A stretch of 64,000 bases of DNA from Nostoc sp. UHCC 0302 (GTDB lineage: Bacteria > Cyanobacteriota > Cyanobacteriia > Cyanobacteriales > Nostocaceae), in the NCBI RefSeq assembly GCF_038096175.1, contig NZ_CP151099.1, forward strand, positions 4,941,484-5,005,483, read 5' to 3'. The position numbers were made by a program, and so were the translations under genes. Position 1 is the first letter of the stretch. Each line of letters opens with the position of its first letter. The notes under the pieces are model-generated. The model was not told where the DNA came from, made no database searches, and was given only the letters and a program-made list of their open reading frames with translations. This document shows, one piece after another, positions 18,529 through 28,968 of the stretch.

Positions 18529-19321
18529 ATGAGTGCTGCTCCTGGGATAACTAAGGTATAGAATTAAAGTTTTTAATGTAATAAAAGTAATTAAATATAT
18601 TTACTTTCTGAGATATATTTTTACTTTGTTTCAGGCGAAGCATATTCGACAATAAACGTCTTCAACCAGTGTGCGTCTCTGTCAGAGTTAACACTGGAAG
18701 GATGCTACAGAATAGAGTATCCAAGATAACTTGAAAATCTCTCACTTCCCTAATGAGATTGTTAGGTTTGTTAGGAATTTAAGCGCAAACCTTGCTTAAG
18801 CAGTTTTACAGATTTTCAGGTAAGACTTTCTTCTTGAAAAGAATTAACTGCAATAATTGGTAAAAGCTGCTATGGTCTGCCACTGTTTACAAGTTCATCA
18901 GTATTACTTCCGGAATTTTTATCAGAATTGTAGCAACCTTGAGGTTAAGTTGTCTGCGTAATACAAACATCAGATAGGCAAGAGGCATCTTCCATATCTT
19001 TAAGTAACCCATACTGAGTTATCATCTGCACTTTTGTAAGTGCAAACATAGTTTGTAACCCGAATGCTTCAAGACGCAATCGGATTGGGAAGACAATTAA
19101 TATCCCCAAAATGGCTAAATTAAAGAAAGATGAGACTAAATGCTTAATTAGATAGTTTTTATCTATTTAACAGCACTGTTTGAGTTGCTTTCGCCACTAG
19201 CATATTTAGCGCCAGTACAGCATTCATTTATGCTGATTATTAAATAATCATCAGTAAATTGTCTCTACATATGGAGATAGAATCAAATATTTTTATTATT
19301 AGCAACCGTACCGATTGAGTA
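18529..19321. other. Gene-free spacer
   Basis: About 790 bases with no credible protein gene. A GCACTTTTGTAAGTGC hairpin is present near 19030. It is upstream of the TM2 gene and downstream of the CPBP gene, both on the minus strand. Confidence 0.45.
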
Positions 19322-20902
19322 TTATCCGTTACTTTTGCCTAAAAGGAAAAGACTCAGTAGCGTACCACTATTCCAGAGACTATGGAGGAGCATAGGAGCC
19401 AAGAGGTTGCGCGATCGCGTGTAAACTACGCCTAAGACAATACCCAGGGCTGTCAGTGGCAGAATTTCCGACAGACTCAGGTGAGCGATCGCAAATAACA
19501 AACTACTTACCAAAATTGCTCCCCACACAGGTAGGTAACGAGTTATAGAGGGTAATAAAAAGCCGCGAAACAGAAGTTCTTCAAACAATGGGGCTGCGAT
19601 CGCCGCTGTAGAGAAAAATATCCCAAGTGCTACACTATCTTGGCTTTCCAGTGCCAGTTGTAATAGTGGATTACTACCACCTTGTCCTTGCCATAGTTGT
19701 TGATTAATCAACGACACGATCACAACTATCGGTAATGCCGCACAATAGCCACCGAATCCCCACAAAAACCACTTATCTTGAAAACGGAAGCGAAACCAGA
19801 ATTCTGGTAGTGGGAAAAAGCGCTTAATAGAGTAATACAGAACCAACAGCGCACCTGAAGCCACTAGGAGGTAACTGATTAATACATAAACAGCCTGAAT
19901 TCGCACATTACCAGCAGGACGCGGGATGGGGATCACCGATAATAGCAAGGGTACAAAAAGTTGCCCCATCAAGAAAAAGCCCAGGACAAAAACCTGTAAA
20001 ATCGTTTCCACGTCCCAAGGTGTTGACCAAGGCACATCAGCATTTTGAGCTAATAAAGCGGCTTTTCCCTTTACCATAAACTGACCAACCAAAAAAATTA
20101 GCAGCATCAGCCCAATGAAAGCTGTCAACGTCGGGATAGTGCCAATAATTGCTAATTTCCACAAAGCTTGGGTTGCAGCTTCTTGTGCTGTGGCTTTAAC
20201 TTCTAATAGAGCTTCTTGACGTTGCTGGAGTTGGTATAGTTGAACCAATGCAGTAGAGCGAAACCAACCTTCTAAATTTTTTTGAATCAGTTGCTGAGCA
20301 TTGGGTAGAAGACGAGCCGGATTACTCCACAGTCCACGCAATGCAGCAGCAGTTTCCCCAAATTCGGGATTGATATCTGAACGTTGCTGCAAGTCCGTCC
20401 AAGTCTTGAAAGCTGTATCTGTCTGTCCTTGCTGTGCTTGTAAAATTCCCAGTCGTAAATCTAACTCACCCAGCAATTTTTGCAGTTGTTGAAGTGACTG
20501 CTGAATCTTTTTTTGCTGTACTTCGCGGGAGGTATTAGTAGCGGGAGGGGCTTCTGGTAAAGGTTTAGGAGATATAGGAATTGTCTGGGGTTGAGAACGC
20601 AGTGTTGCTAGTTGGTTTTTGGCTTTGTCCAAATTAGTTTGAACCGATTTCCGCGCTTCCTGATACTGCTTTGTAGCATTTTCCAGCGGTTTATCGCCCA
20701 GTATTGCTTCTTGAATTCCTTGCAAATTTTTGTCGTTGCTATCTTCAGGTTGCCATGCTTGCGCTTGCAGCCCAATATTTGTTTGGTAGAGTTCCAGGCG
20801 ACTTTGGAACTGAGGTTCTTGCCAACTGCTGAACAAAGACCAACCGGAAGAACCGATCGCTACCAGTGTCATTAAAATTAAAAGCAACCGTTTGATTGTC
20901 AT
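19322..20902 (-). CDS. CPBP family intramembrane metalloprotease
   Basis: A 526-residue membrane protein. Residues about 10-250 are an extracytoplasmic helical region with a Gln-rich coiled coil (VQQKKIQQSLQQLQKLLGEL) after a signal anchor. The C-terminal half has several membrane helices and the CAAX-protease/bacteriocin-processing (Abi) motifs: EELLFRG (EExxxR), FAIAHLSLSE and LLHSLWN. These supply the predicted metal ligands and catalytic glutamates. The long N-terminal extension is typical of a cyanobacterial/plastid subgroup. Substrate unknown. Confidence 0.9.
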   Translation of the reverse strand: MTIKRLLLILMTLVAIGSSGWSLFSSWQEPQFQSRLELYQTNIGLQAQAWQPEDSNDKNLQGIQEAILGDKPLENATKQYQEARKSVQTNLDKAKNQLATLRSQPQTIPISPKPLPEAPPATNTSREVQQKKIQQSLQQLQKLLGELDLRLGILQAQQGQTDTAFKTWTDLQQRSDINPEFGETAAALRGLWSNPARLLPNAQQLIQKNLEGWFRSTALVQLYQLQQRQEALLEVKATAQEAATQALWKLAIIGTIPTLTAFIGLMLLIFLVGQFMVKGKAALLAQNADVPWSTPWDVETILQVFVLGFFLMGQLFVPLLLSVIPIPRPAGNVRIQAVYVLISYLLVASGALLVLYYSIKRFFPLPEFWFRFRFQDKWFLWGFGGYCAALPIVVIVSLINQQLWQGQGGSNPLLQLALESQDSVALGIFFSTAAIAAPLFEELLFRGFLLPSITRYLPVWGAILVSSLLFAIAHLSLSEILPLTALGIVLGVVYTRSRNLLAPMLLHSLWNSGTLLSLFLLGKSNG

Positions 20903-21040
20903 CTATCCCCCTTTAACTAAGCATTGGGAAGCGCGTCCCCCTTGGGAATTATCGCAAGAAAAAGTCAGAGGTGGATAGATATCATTAATATTATGAGTCT
21001 GCGTTAGCTTCTAGCGGGCGCTTCGCGCCATCACCCCACT

Positions 21041-21739
21041 ATGTTAAATTACAACCCATTGCCCTGCTTACCCTCCGCTGAGGACTTGCCCGACTCTGAC
21101 GATGAACCTGTAGATAACCAACTACAACATTTGATTCCTGGCTTGCTAGAAGCCATCCTAGCTTGGTTATGGGTAAGCCGCATGGATTGGTTTTTTGGGG
21201 TTGATATGGGGATATATTACGATCCCGAATTACCGCCGATTGTACCCGATGGGTTTTTAAGTTTGGGAGTCGAGCGAGTTTTTGATGAGAACTTGCGCTT
21301 AAGTTATGTGCTGTGGGAAGAAAAAGTGATGCCGATTATGGCATTAGAAGTTGTTTCTCACAGACGGCGTGGGGAATACACTAGCAAAAAGAAACTTTAT
21401 GCTGAGATGGAGATTTTGTATTATGTTGTCTACAATCCCCAACGCCGTAGAAAACCACCTTTAGAAGTTTATCGGTTTATAAATGGTGAATATGTATTGC
21501 AGCCAGGAAATATAATTTGGTTACCAGAGATAGGTTTAGCAATTGGTTATGAACGGGGAACCTATCAGGGAATTACGCGGGATTGGTTGTATTGGTATGA
21601 CGAGCAAGGGATGAGATATTTAACGCCGGAGGAACGGGCTAGCGCTGCCGAACAACGCGCTGCAACTGCTGAACAACGCGCTCAAAGGCTGGCGGAAGAA
21701 TTGCGAAGGTTAGGGATAGATCCAGATTCTTTGAGTTGA
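21041..21739 (+). CDS. Uma2 family (DUF820) putative endonuclease
   Basis: A 232-residue protein of the Uma2/DUF820 family, a restriction-endonuclease-like fold hugely expanded in cyanobacteria. PELPPIVPDGFLSLGV supplies the Asp of the PD-(D/E)XK-like core, and MALEVVSHRRRGEYTSKKKL has the E and K segment. The C-terminus is an alanine/glutamate/arginine coiled coil (SAAEQRAATAEQRAQRLAEE). It is preceded by a TAGCGGGCGCTTCGCGCC-type dispersed repeat. Biological role unknown. Confidence 0.85.
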   Translation: MLNYNPLPCLPSAEDLPDSDDEPVDNQLQHLIPGLLEAILAWLWVSRMDWFFGVDMGIYYDPELPPIVPDGFLSLGVERVFDENLRLSYVLWEEKVMPIMALEVVSHRRRGEYTSKKKLYAEMEILYYVVYNPQRRRKPPLEVYRFINGEYVLQPGNIIWLPEIGLAIGYERGTYQGITRDWLYWYDEQGMRYLTPEERASAAEQRAATAEQRAQRLAEELRRLGIDPDSLS

Positions 21740-21803
21740 TTTTGTGGGGAGCGATTATCTGTGAATTAGCATTTAAGGAGTTTAGTATGCGGTCACTGTC
21801 TGA

Positions 21804-22046
21804 CTACTCTTCCCAGGTAACTGTAATGCTAAGAGGAATACAATACTTCTGTATTAATTGTAGATTTTTTAATTGCAAATATTGCGTAGTTCTACTTTTA
21901 TTACTGAATTTACCAAACAGATGTAATCGCTTTGAATGCTGAGGGTAGTCTTGACCACGAATCATCAATTGACCTACTCCGTGAATCCAATTTTTAACAC
22001 TCTTGACTTCTATAATCTCCTTTTCAGTTAGAACATCAATTGCTCC
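21804..22046 (-). pseudogene. Fragment of a nuclease-like protein
   Basis: Reading leftwards from 22046, one open frame gives GAIDVLTEKEIIEVKSVKNW, then GVGQLMIRGQDYP and SKRLHLFG, ending at TAG 21804-21806. The E-x-K-containing strand followed by a helix is like restriction-endonuclease-fold proteins. There is no start codon in this frame before it runs into the Uma2-type fragment at 22028-22135, so it is a remnant. No intact copy is in the window. Confidence 0.5.
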
Positions 22047-22135
22047 TGTGTTTGTTGTAGTAAGGCTTCAAAGGTTTCCCAGCTAATGTTATGTAGCACT
22101 GTTCTTTGTTCAGCAGGCGTTGACTTGACAAGCAT
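22028..22135 (-). pseudogene. N-terminal fragment of a Uma2-type gene
   Basis: An ATG at 22135 starts MLVKSTPAEQRTVLHNISW, then ETFEALLQQT, which is the typical N-terminus of Uma2-family proteins. After 35 residues it stops at 22028-22030. The rest of the gene is absent; the DNA continues into an unrelated nuclease-like fragment in another frame. It is probably a recombination scar. Confidence 0.55.
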
Positions 22136-22276
22136 ATTATAATAATTCGTAATGACGTTCGCAGACTCACTACCGCTACGCTAACGTAATTAAGTTTTGT
22201 AAGGGAGATTTATATCCCGCCACAAAATTCGCCGCTTTAGCTTTCTATCTTCAATTTTTAGATTTAGTTAAAGTAC

Positions 22277-22876
22277 TTATTCTGTCAGGATACTAGATAA
22301 AATTCCTAAAATTTTACCTATGTCATTAATATAATATTCACTTAAGTCAATTTCAACTACTTGCCCAATAAGCTTGAGAAACTTCCAGTTAGTGCCAGTG
22401 GTAACAGTGCCATAAATTGTCTGAATGTTATTTTCTTCACGTTCATTAAACAATTTAGCTCCTAGCATTTCTGCTACACACTGACCTAATCCAGCATTAA
22501 TATTTTCTTTTTTAGCTTCTACAATCGTAATTACAGGTGCATTAACAATTAGTAATTCTGGGGAAAGGCTAATAATAAAATCGCAATTTCCATTTAATCC
22601 TTGTGCAGGATCAACTGTAAAATCAATACCTGAAAATAAGCTTATTTGATTGTTTAAATATTTTCTAACAGCTATTAAAATAGGTGCAATAATCATTTCT
22701 GATCGGGATTTTTCTGTATTACTCGCTAGAGCTAAAGGGACATTCTCTTTTAATATTTCTGCTAGTAATGTTGGACATTCTATTTCTGGGAAAGATGCAA
22801 ATATATCAACTTTGTCAGAAATGGTTAAGCCAAAGGTTTTTCTAACTTTATCTAAAGTGAAGTCGCTATAAGACAC
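22277..22876 (-). CDS. Nuclease-fold-like hypothetical protein
   Basis: A 199-residue protein starting at GTG 22876, chosen because GGAGG lies seven bases upstream; the frame continues open to an ATG at 22945 but without a ribosome-binding site. [10 protein letters not shown], then [19 protein letters not shown] resembles the D...ExK core of PD-(D/E)XK proteins related to type I restriction N-terminal domains. No partner methylase is present. A stand-alone cyanobacterial family; function unknown. Confidence 0.7.
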   Translation of the reverse strand: MSYSDFTLDKVRKTFGLTISDKVDIFASFPEIECPTLLAEILKENVPLALASNTEKSRSEMIIAPILIAVRKYLNNQISLFSGIDFTVDPAQGLNGNCDFIISLSPELLIVNAPVITIVEAKKENINAGLGQCVAEMLGAKLFNEREENNIQTIYGTVTTGTNWKFLKLIGQVVEIDLSEYYINDIGKILGILSSILTE

Positions 22877-22969
22877 TTTAGTGCCTCCTGCAAATAATCT
22901 GTATATATAAATTGTGCCAGTTACAAGTAATAGGAACTGGCACAATCAGTATCTAAACATTGTCTATAT

Positions 22970-24232
22970 TTAACCTGCGAAACCAGCAAAAAAGTCAAGT
23001 GTGTCCTTCAACGCTTTGATGAAAACATCAATTTCTTCACGAGTATTGTAGAAAGATAAACTTGCTCGTGCGGTGGCAGCAAGCCCTAAATAGCGATGTA
23101 ATGGTTGAGTACAGTGATGTCCTGAACGAATTGCAACGCCTTCTTGATCTAATAATGTAGATAAGTCGTTAGCATGGACATCTGCGGCTGTGAATGTAGC
23201 TAATGCAGCTCTCCCTTCTCCTTTAGCGTTTGGTTTGGGGCCGTAAATCCGAATTTGGGGAATTTGCTCTAATTGTTGGAACAAATAAGCGGTTAATTCT
23301 GCTTCGTAGGCGTGGATTTTATCCATACCTATGTTAGTCAGATAATCTACCGCTGCACCAAGAGCGATCGCTTCCCCAATTGCAGGTGTACCAGCTTCAA
23401 ACTTATGCGGTAATTCTGCATAGGTAGAATGGTCTAAAAACACCTCTGCAATCATTTCTCCACCACCAAAAAATGGTGGCATCGATTCCAACAATTCCAA
23501 CTTGCCATAGAGAAATCCTATGCCAGTTGGAGCGCACATTTTATGCCCAGAAGCTACCAACCAATCACAATCTATTTCTTGGACATCAACAGGAAAATGG
23601 GGAACACTTTGACAAGCATCAACTAAGAATTTCGCACCGTATCTGTGAGCGATCGCACCAATTTCTTGCACTGGGTTAATACAACCCAAAGCATTAGAAA
23701 TATGAACTACTGAAACCAGTTTTGTTTTGTCAGAAATCAGGTTTTTAAACTGTTCTAAATCAAAAGTTTCTTCTGGTGTTAGTTCAACAAATTTCAACAC
23801 TGCACCAGTTTTTTGGGCTACAAATTGCCACGGCACAATATTACTGTGGTGTTCCATCACCGACAGAATAATTTCATCTCCCGGCTGCAAATTGTTCATT
23901 CCCCAACTGTAAGCGACTAAGTTAATCGCCTCACTTGCGTTGCGGGTGTAAATAATTTCCTGACGTGATGCAGCATTAATAAATTTGGCTACTTTATCTC
24001 TAGCACCTTCATAAGCATCGGTAGCTTTAGCGCTGAGACTATGAGCGCCTCGATGCACATTAGCGTTGTACTGTTCGTAGTAATTCCGCAGAGCGTTTAA
24101 TACGAGTAAAGGTTTTTGTGATGTCGCCGCGTTATCAAGGTAAACTAAGGGCTTACCGTTGACTTCCTGATGCAATATCGGAAAGTCAGCGCGAACTTCA
24201 TCAGCAAGGGTTCTTGTACGGGTAAAAGTCAT
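22970..24232 (-). CDS. sufS: Cysteine desulfurase SufS
   Basis: A 420-residue class-II PLP-dependent desulfurase that takes sulfur from cysteine and passes it to the SufBCD scaffold. The PLP lysine is in [14 protein letters not shown] and the active cysteine in [15 protein letters not shown]. Length is normal. It is the last gene of the sufBCDS operon, 31 bases after sufD; that gap is made of repeat DNA. No separate sufE is seen in this window. Confidence 0.95.
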   Translation of the reverse strand: MTFTRTRTLADEVRADFPILHQEVNGKPLVYLDNAATSQKPLLVLNALRNYYEQYNANVHRGAHSLSAKATDAYEGARDKVAKFINAASRQEIIYTRNASEAINLVAYSWGMNNLQPGDEIILSVMEHHSNIVPWQFVAQKTGAVLKFVELTPEETFDLEQFKNLISDKTKLVSVVHISNALGCINPVQEIGAIAHRYGAKFLVDACQSVPHFPVDVQEIDCDWLVASGHKMCAPTGIGFLYGKLELLESMPPFFGGGEMIAEVFLDHSTYAELPHKFEAGTPAIGEAIALGAAVDYLTNIGMDKIHAYEAELTAYLFQQLEQIPQIRIYGPKPNAKGEGRAALATFTAADVHANDLSTLLDQEGVAIRSGHHCTQPLHRYLGLAATARASLSFYNTREEIDVFIKALKDTLDFFAGFAG

Positions 24233-24300
24233 TGGTAATTAGTAATAAGTCAAGAGTCAAAAGTCAAGAGTCAAGAGTCAAAGACTTGAGACTATTGACT
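24233..24300. repeat. GTCAAGA repeat at the sufD/sufS junction
   Basis: Heptamer units such as AGTCAAGAGTCAAAAGTCAAGA. They fill the sufD-sufS spacer and extend into the 3' end of sufD, supplying its last residues and its stop codon. Confidence 0.75.
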
Positions 24301-25643
24301 GTGGTTAGTAATATCTCTCTGAGAGATGATACTGGTATTTCGTTGATAATTTCAGCAGCAAAGGCATTAATCAACAACTTACGAGCATCGTTTTCATCAA
24401 TACCCCGACTTTGCAGATAGAAGATTTCATCATCCTCCAACTGGCTGACGGTTGCACCGTGAGCGCATTTCACATTATCGGCAGTAATTTCTAATTGGGG
24501 TTTGGTGTCAACTCTGGCTTTAGATGATAGTAGCAAATTGCGATTTAACTGCCTTGCATCTGTCAACTGCGCTGGTTTGGGAACAAATACTTTACCATTA
24601 AAGACTGCATGAGCGCGATCGCCGACAATACATTTATGCAATTGCTTACTTGTACCATGCGGATGATTCAGGGCGATCGCGCTATGAGTATCTGCTACCT
24701 GCTTACCCGAAATCATCGTCAACCCATTGAGAGTAGTTTGGGTTTGCTCACCAGTTTGCAAAATCTCTAAATTATGCCGCGATAACTTACCGCCTAAAGT
24801 AATCGCATGACAGGTATATCGGCTATCACGAGCCTGAGCCACAGCAGTTTTTCCAATATGAAAAGCCGCTGCACCTTCCCGCTCAACCCTAGTATGACTT
24901 ACTTGGGCATTATCACCAATCCAAATTTCCGTAACCGCATTAGTGAGGTAAACCCTCTCTGCCTCTGCGCTCTTTGCGCCTCTGCGGTTAGTATACTCTT
25001 CAATCAAACTTACTTGCGAACCACCTTCCGCCACTACCAAACAACGCGGCTGCGAAATCGTCGGCGTCTCGCCAACCGAAATAAACAGCAGATGAATTGG
25101 CGTCTCAACAACAATATTCTTCGTCACCCATACTACTGCTGCATCAGTTATCCCAGCCGTATTGAGAGCCGTAAACACTTCTTGCGCTCCCTCAGATTGA
25201 GCTAAATACTGTTGTACTTGCTCCTGCTCATCTACAGACAAAGCTGTTAAATTACTTACCGCAATTCCAGGTGACAAATCTGCAAATGCGGATAACTCTG
25301 GTGCATAAACGCCATTAACAAACACCAAACGACTATTAGCCGCTTCTGGTAGAGTTAGCGAAGAAATATCAACTGGTATTAATTGCGTCTCTACATTTAA
25401 TTGCAGCTGTCGCAGAGATGACAAATCAGTAAATCGCCATTCTTCCTCGCGGGTAGTCGGGATAGTTGAGTGACGTACCCAATTAGCAGCACCTTGGCGT
25501 AATTCCTGCAACCAACCCTCTGTTTTGGTTGCGCTTACCTGATTTAACAATCCAGTCAGATAATCATCTCTATCTAAAAGAGAAGATGTCAAACTCACTG
25601 CATCCGAGTTAGGAATGGGACTAGGAGATATTTGAATAGACAT
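24264..25643 (-). CDS. sufD: Fe-S assembly scaffold protein SufD
   Basis: A 459-residue subunit of the SufBC2D scaffold that builds Fe-S clusters. It shows the family beta-helix core and C-terminal segment RGIDENDARKLLINAFAAEI. The start overlaps the sufC stop (TAATG). Residues about 218-233 (TNRRGAKSAEAERVY) are encoded by a dispersed cyanobacterial repeat and look inserted. The final residues VNSLKSLTLDS come from a heptamer repeat. Core regions are intact, so function is expected. Confidence 0.93.
   Translation of the reverse strand: MSIQISPSPIPNSDAVSLTSSLLDRDDYLTGLLNQVSATKTEGWLQELRQGAANWVRHSTIPTTREEEWRFTDLSSLRQLQLNVETQLIPVDISSLTLPEAANSRLVFVNGVYAPELSAFADLSPGIAVSNLTALSVDEQEQVQQYLAQSEGAQEVFTALNTAGITDAAVVWVTKNIVVETPIHLLFISVGETPTISQPRCLVVAEGGSQVSLIEEYTNRRGAKSAEAERVYLTNAVTEIWIGDNAQVSHTRVEREGAAAFHIGKTAVAQARDSRYTCHAITLGGKLSRHNLEILQTGEQTQTTLNGLTMISGKQVADTHSAIALNHPHGTSKQLHKCIVGDRAHAVFNGKVFVPKPAQLTDARQLNRNLLLSSKARVDTKPQLEITADNVKCAHGATVSQLEDDEIFYLQSRGIDENDARKLLINAFAAEIINEIPVSSLREILLTTVNSLKSLTLDS
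24947..24990. repeat. Dispersed repeat inside sufD
   Basis: CTCTCTGCCTCTGCGCTCTT followed by TGCGCCTCTGCGGTTAG is a dispersed repeat well known by eye from Nostoc genomes. Here it is in frame on the coding strand as TNRRGAKSAEAERVY. Confidence 0.8.
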
Positions 25644-26431
25644 TACACACCCACCTCAGCCGCAAATTCTGCCAGTACCCAGTCATAACCACGAGACTCC
25701 AACTCTAGCGCCAGTTCCTTACCGCCACTATTGATAATCTGCCCGTTTGCCATCACATGAACGAAGTCTGGCACAATATAATCGAGTAATCGCTGGTAGT
25801 GGGTAATCAAGATTGTGGCATTTTCAGGACTTGCCAGTTGATTTACTCCATTAGCCACAATTCTGAGAGCGTCAATATCCAAACCAGAATCTGTCTCATC
25901 CAAAATTGCTAACTTCGGTTCTAGCAGCGCCATTTGCAGAATTTCATTCCGCTTCTTTTCACCACCAGAAAACCCTTCATTCAAACTCCGACTGAGAAAA
26001 GCAGGATTCATCTTTACCACTTCCAGCTTTTCTTCAATCAAATCGTCAAAATCAAAGGCGTCTATTTCTTCTAAACCTTGTGCCTTCAGCCGGGAATTAT
26101 ACGCCACCCGCAAGAAATCTAAATTGCTGACACCGGGAATTTCTAAGGGATACTGAAAAGCCAAAAATACACCACTTCTTGCCCGTTCTTCTGGTTCTAA
26201 TTCCAGCAGATTTTGCCCTTGGAAAATTACCTCGCCGCCAGTCACCTCATACGCTGGATGTCCAGCCAGCACCTTGGAGAAAGTACTCTTACCAGAACCA
26301 TTCGGCCCCATAATTGCATGGATTTCTCCAGAGCGTACTTCCAAATTCACACCCTTGAGAATCGGCGTCCCATCAACAGTAGCCGTCAAATTTCTTACTG
26401 ACAGCACAACTTCACTATTTTCAATAATCAT
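25643..26431 (-). CDS. sufC: Fe-S assembly ATPase SufC
   Basis: A 262-residue ABC-type ATPase that powers the SufBCD scaffold. Walker A is GPNGSGKST, the signature is [11 protein letters not shown], and Walker B is [15 protein letters not shown]. It is soluble, not a transporter subunit. It follows sufB after about 94 bases of AAGACACAAAGG-type repeat DNA and overlaps sufD by one base, indicating translational coupling. Confidence 0.96.
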   Translation of the reverse strand: MIIENSEVVLSVRNLTATVDGTPILKGVNLEVRSGEIHAIMGPNGSGKSTFSKVLAGHPAYEVTGGEVIFQGQNLLELEPEERARSGVFLAFQYPLEIPGVSNLDFLRVAYNSRLKAQGLEEIDAFDFDDLIEEKLEVVKMNPAFLSRSLNEGFSGGEKKRNEILQMALLEPKLAILDETDSGLDIDALRIVANGVNQLASPENATILITHYQRLLDYIVPDFVHVMANGQIINSGGKELALELESRGYDWVLAEFAAEVGV

Positions 26432-26525
26432 ATTCTCTCTCCCATCTCTTCATTGTTTGTGTCTTGATGCTTTTGTGGTTAACTTCACCATCAAGACAAA
26501 AAGACACAAAGGTAAACCATCAACA

Positions 26526-27965
26526 TTACCCAACGCTGCCTTCTAACTTCAGGCTCAACAACTTATCAGCTTCTACAGCAAACTCCATCGGTAGCTGATT
26601 GAAAACATCTTTACAGAAGCCACTAATCATCATTGAAATAGCATCTTCTGACGAAATGCCCCGTTGAGCAAAGTAGAATAGTTGATCTTCTCCAATCTTA
26701 GAAGTGGAAGCTTCATGCTCCACCTTGGCAGTACTGTTCTGCACTTGGATATAGGGGAAAGTATTCGCGTGGGCATTATCCCCAATCAGCATTGAGTCAC
26801 ACTGCGAATAGTTTCTTGCGCCTTTAGCAGTCGGGTTGATTTTCACCAAACCCCGGTAGCTGTTGCTGGATTTACCTGCGGAGATTCCTTTAGAAATAAT
26901 CGTACTGCGAGTATTCTTACCAACGTGAATCATCTTCGAGCCAGTATCGGCTTGCTGCATATGATTTGTCAGCGCCACCGAGTAGAATTCACCCACAGAG
27001 TTATCACCTACCAATACGCAGCTGGGATACTTCCAAGTAATTGCTGAACCTGTTTCTACTTGAGTCCAGGAAATCTTGGAATTTACGCCTTGGCACAAAC
27101 CGCGCTTGGTGACGAAGTTGTAAATACCGCCTTTACCGTTAGCATCTCCAGCGTACCAGTTCTGCACGGTGGAGTATTTAATTTCGGCATTGTCGAGGGC
27201 AACAAGTTCCACGACAGCGGCGTGGAGTTGGTTGCTATCGTACATTGGTGCGGTGCAACCTTCTAGATAAGAAACATAGCTACCTTCTTCGGCGACAATC
27301 AAAGTCCGCTCGAATTGTCCCGTATCGCCAGAGTTGATGCGGAAGTAAGTAGATAGTTCCATCGGGCATTTGACGCCTTTGGGAATGTAGACGAAGGAAC
27401 CATCACTGAAGACGGCGGCGTTCAAAGCAGCAAAGTAGTTGTCAGCTATAGGAACGACGCTACCCAGGTATTTTTTTACCAGTTCTGGGTGTTCTTGTAA
27501 TGCTTCCGAAATTGAGCAGAAGATAACGCCATCTTTAGCTAACTTTTCCTTAAAGGTAGTAGCGACAGAGACGCTATCGAAAATCGCATCTACAGCGACG
27601 TTTGCCAAACGCTTTTGTTCAGAGAGGGAAATGCCTAGCTTTTCAAAGGTTTCTAGGAGGGTAGGATCAACTTCGTCTAAGCTGTTTAGTTTCTCTTTCT
27701 TGCGTTTTGGCGCAGAGTAATAAATGATATCCTGATAATTTATTGGTGGATACTTGACACTAGGCCAAGTCGGTTCTGTCATTTTTTGCCACTGGCGATA
27801 CGCTTTGAGGCGAAACTCCAGCATGAATTCCGGCTCGTTCTTCTTGGAGGAGATCAAGCGGATAACGTCCTCGTTTAGTCCACGCTCAATAGTGTCGGAC
27901 TCAATGTCAGTGACAAAGCCGTACTTGTAGGGTTGGTTGACTAAGGTTTTGACAGTGGCACTCAT
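26526..27965 (-). CDS. sufB: Fe-S assembly scaffold protein SufB
   Basis: A 479-residue core scaffold subunit on which the Fe-S cluster forms. Family segments seen include [40 protein letters not shown] and [20 protein letters not shown]. It is the first gene of sufBCDS. Its start codon faces sufR across 244 bases that carry two CAAC-N6-GTTG operators, so it should be repressed by SufR when Fe-S clusters are plentiful. Confidence 0.96.
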   Translation of the reverse strand: MSATVKTLVNQPYKYGFVTDIESDTIERGLNEDVIRLISSKKNEPEFMLEFRLKAYRQWQKMTEPTWPSVKYPPINYQDIIYYSAPKRKKEKLNSLDEVDPTLLETFEKLGISLSEQKRLANVAVDAIFDSVSVATTFKEKLAKDGVIFCSISEALQEHPELVKKYLGSVVPIADNYFAALNAAVFSDGSFVYIPKGVKCPMELSTYFRINSGDTGQFERTLIVAEEGSYVSYLEGCTAPMYDSNQLHAAVVELVALDNAEIKYSTVQNWYAGDANGKGGIYNFVTKRGLCQGVNSKISWTQVETGSAITWKYPSCVLVGDNSVGEFYSVALTNHMQQADTGSKMIHVGKNTRSTIISKGISAGKSSNSYRGLVKINPTAKGARNYSQCDSMLIGDNAHANTFPYIQVQNSTAKVEHEASTSKIGEDQLFYFAQRGISSEDAISMMISGFCKDVFNQLPMEFAVEADKLLSLKLEGSVG

Positions 27966-28091
27966 CGGTAATAATCTCTTGTGTTCGGTTAAATCTCTCT
28001 AGGATGGGAGACGGGCTTTTATCTTTAGCCGATTCCCATCTCATATTACGGAGTGGTTACACGGCTGTTAGAATGTATGTGGAGAGTAAAA

Positions 28092-28105
28092 CAACATCTT
28101 CGTTG
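28092..28105. promoter_or_regulatory. SufR operator, site 1
   Basis: CAAC-ATCTTC-GTTG, an exact match to the CAAC-N6-GTTG inverted repeat described for cyanobacterial SufR. It lies 127 bases upstream of the sufB ATG and 105 bases upstream of sufR, so it may serve both genes. Confidence 0.85.
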
Positions 28106-28136
28106 TTTAATATATCTTCATTTTACGCTAAATTAA

Positions 28137-28150
28137 CAACAACAATGTTG
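28137..28150. promoter_or_regulatory. SufR operator, site 2
   Basis: CAAC-AACAAT-GTTG, a second exact CAAC-N6-GTTG match. It is 60 bases upstream of the sufR start, well placed for autoregulation. The two sites are 45 bases apart centre to centre, about four helical turns. Confidence 0.85.
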
Positions 28151-28177
28151 TCAAAGTCAAATTTTCAAAGAAATTTT

Positions 28178-28201
28178 TGGGACGTTCGCGAAGCGTCTTT
28201 G
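28178..28201. repeat. GACGTTCGCGAAGCGTC palindromic repeat
   Basis: A dispersed palindromic module (GACGTTCGCGAAGCGTC) directly upstream of the sufR start, related to repeats at 38735-38797 and 12790. It lies within the 5' leader of sufR. Confidence 0.65.
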
Positions 28202-28209
28202 TAGAGAAG

Positions 28210-28968
28210 ATGGCGACTACTCACCAGTCCTCAACCAAGCAAGATATTCTAGAGTATCTCCTGAAACACTCACAAGCAACGGCTTTTGAGCTAGCCGCAG
28301 TTTTAGATGTCAGTCCCCAAGCAATTCGTCGTCATCTCAAGGATTTGGAGGCGGAGGAGCTAGTTTTGTACTCATCAACAGCACCAACCGAGAAAATTCA
28401 AAGTGCTGCTTCTGGGCGATCTGAAGTTCGAGGGATGGGGAGGCCGCAGCACCTTTATCAACTGAGCCGTCAGGGACGCGATCGCCTGCAACGGACAGTC
28501 AGCGAACGCTTCGGTGATCGACACAGTGACTTTGCTGTTTCGCTGTTGGATACCTTAGCAGAAACAGTAGGGCATGATCAATTTAAATCGATTTTACGAA
28601 AACAGTGGGAGAGGAAAGCAGAAGAATATCGCGATCGCCTCGGTAACGGTTCGCTGCAAGAACGTGTCGCTAACTTAGTCGAACTCAGAAAAGCTGAAGG
28701 ATTTATGGCAGAGTATCACGCTGTAGACTCGAATGACTCTTCAAATGGTGATTCTGTGAATACTGTGGGCGATCGCTATATCTTCATAGAGCATAACTGC
28801 GCCATTTCCAATGTTGCCGAGTCTTTTCCTAGCATCTGCGGTCATGAATTAGAAATGTTTGCCGCTGTTCTACCAGATTGTACGGTAGAGCGTACCCACT
28901 GGATTATTAATGGCGAACATCGTTGTGGCTATTTGGTTCAAGCTCGAAAGCAAAATTGCAACAAATAA
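28210..28968 (+). CDS. sufR: Fe-S-sensing transcriptional repressor SufR
   Basis: A 252-residue DeoR-like regulator. The N-terminal winged helix is SQATAFELAAVLDVSPQAIR. The C-terminal part has four cysteines spaced exactly C-X12-C-X13-C-X14-C (CAISNV, SICGH, PDCTV, HRCGY), the known SufR cluster-binding arrangement. With a bound 4Fe-4S cluster it represses sufBCDS and itself. I start at ATG 28210 (AGAGAAG just upstream); the frame continues open to 28177 through repeat DNA. Confidence 0.96.
   Translation: MATTHQSSTKQDILEYLLKHSQATAFELAAVLDVSPQAIRRHLKDLEAEELVLYSSTAPTEKIQSAASGRSEVRGMGRPQHLYQLSRQGRDRLQRTVSERFGDRHSDFAVSLLDTLAETVGHDQFKSILRKQWERKAEEYRDRLGNGSLQERVANLVELRKAEGFMAEYHAVDSNDSSNGDSVNTVGDRYIFIEHNCAISNVAESFPSICGHELEMFAAVLPDCTVERTHWIINGEHRCGYLVQARKQNCNK

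Noticed and set aside
21736-21942. 68-residue plus-strand frame after the Uma2 gene
   Set aside because: It is antisense to the nuclease-like remnant, which has far better family similarity.
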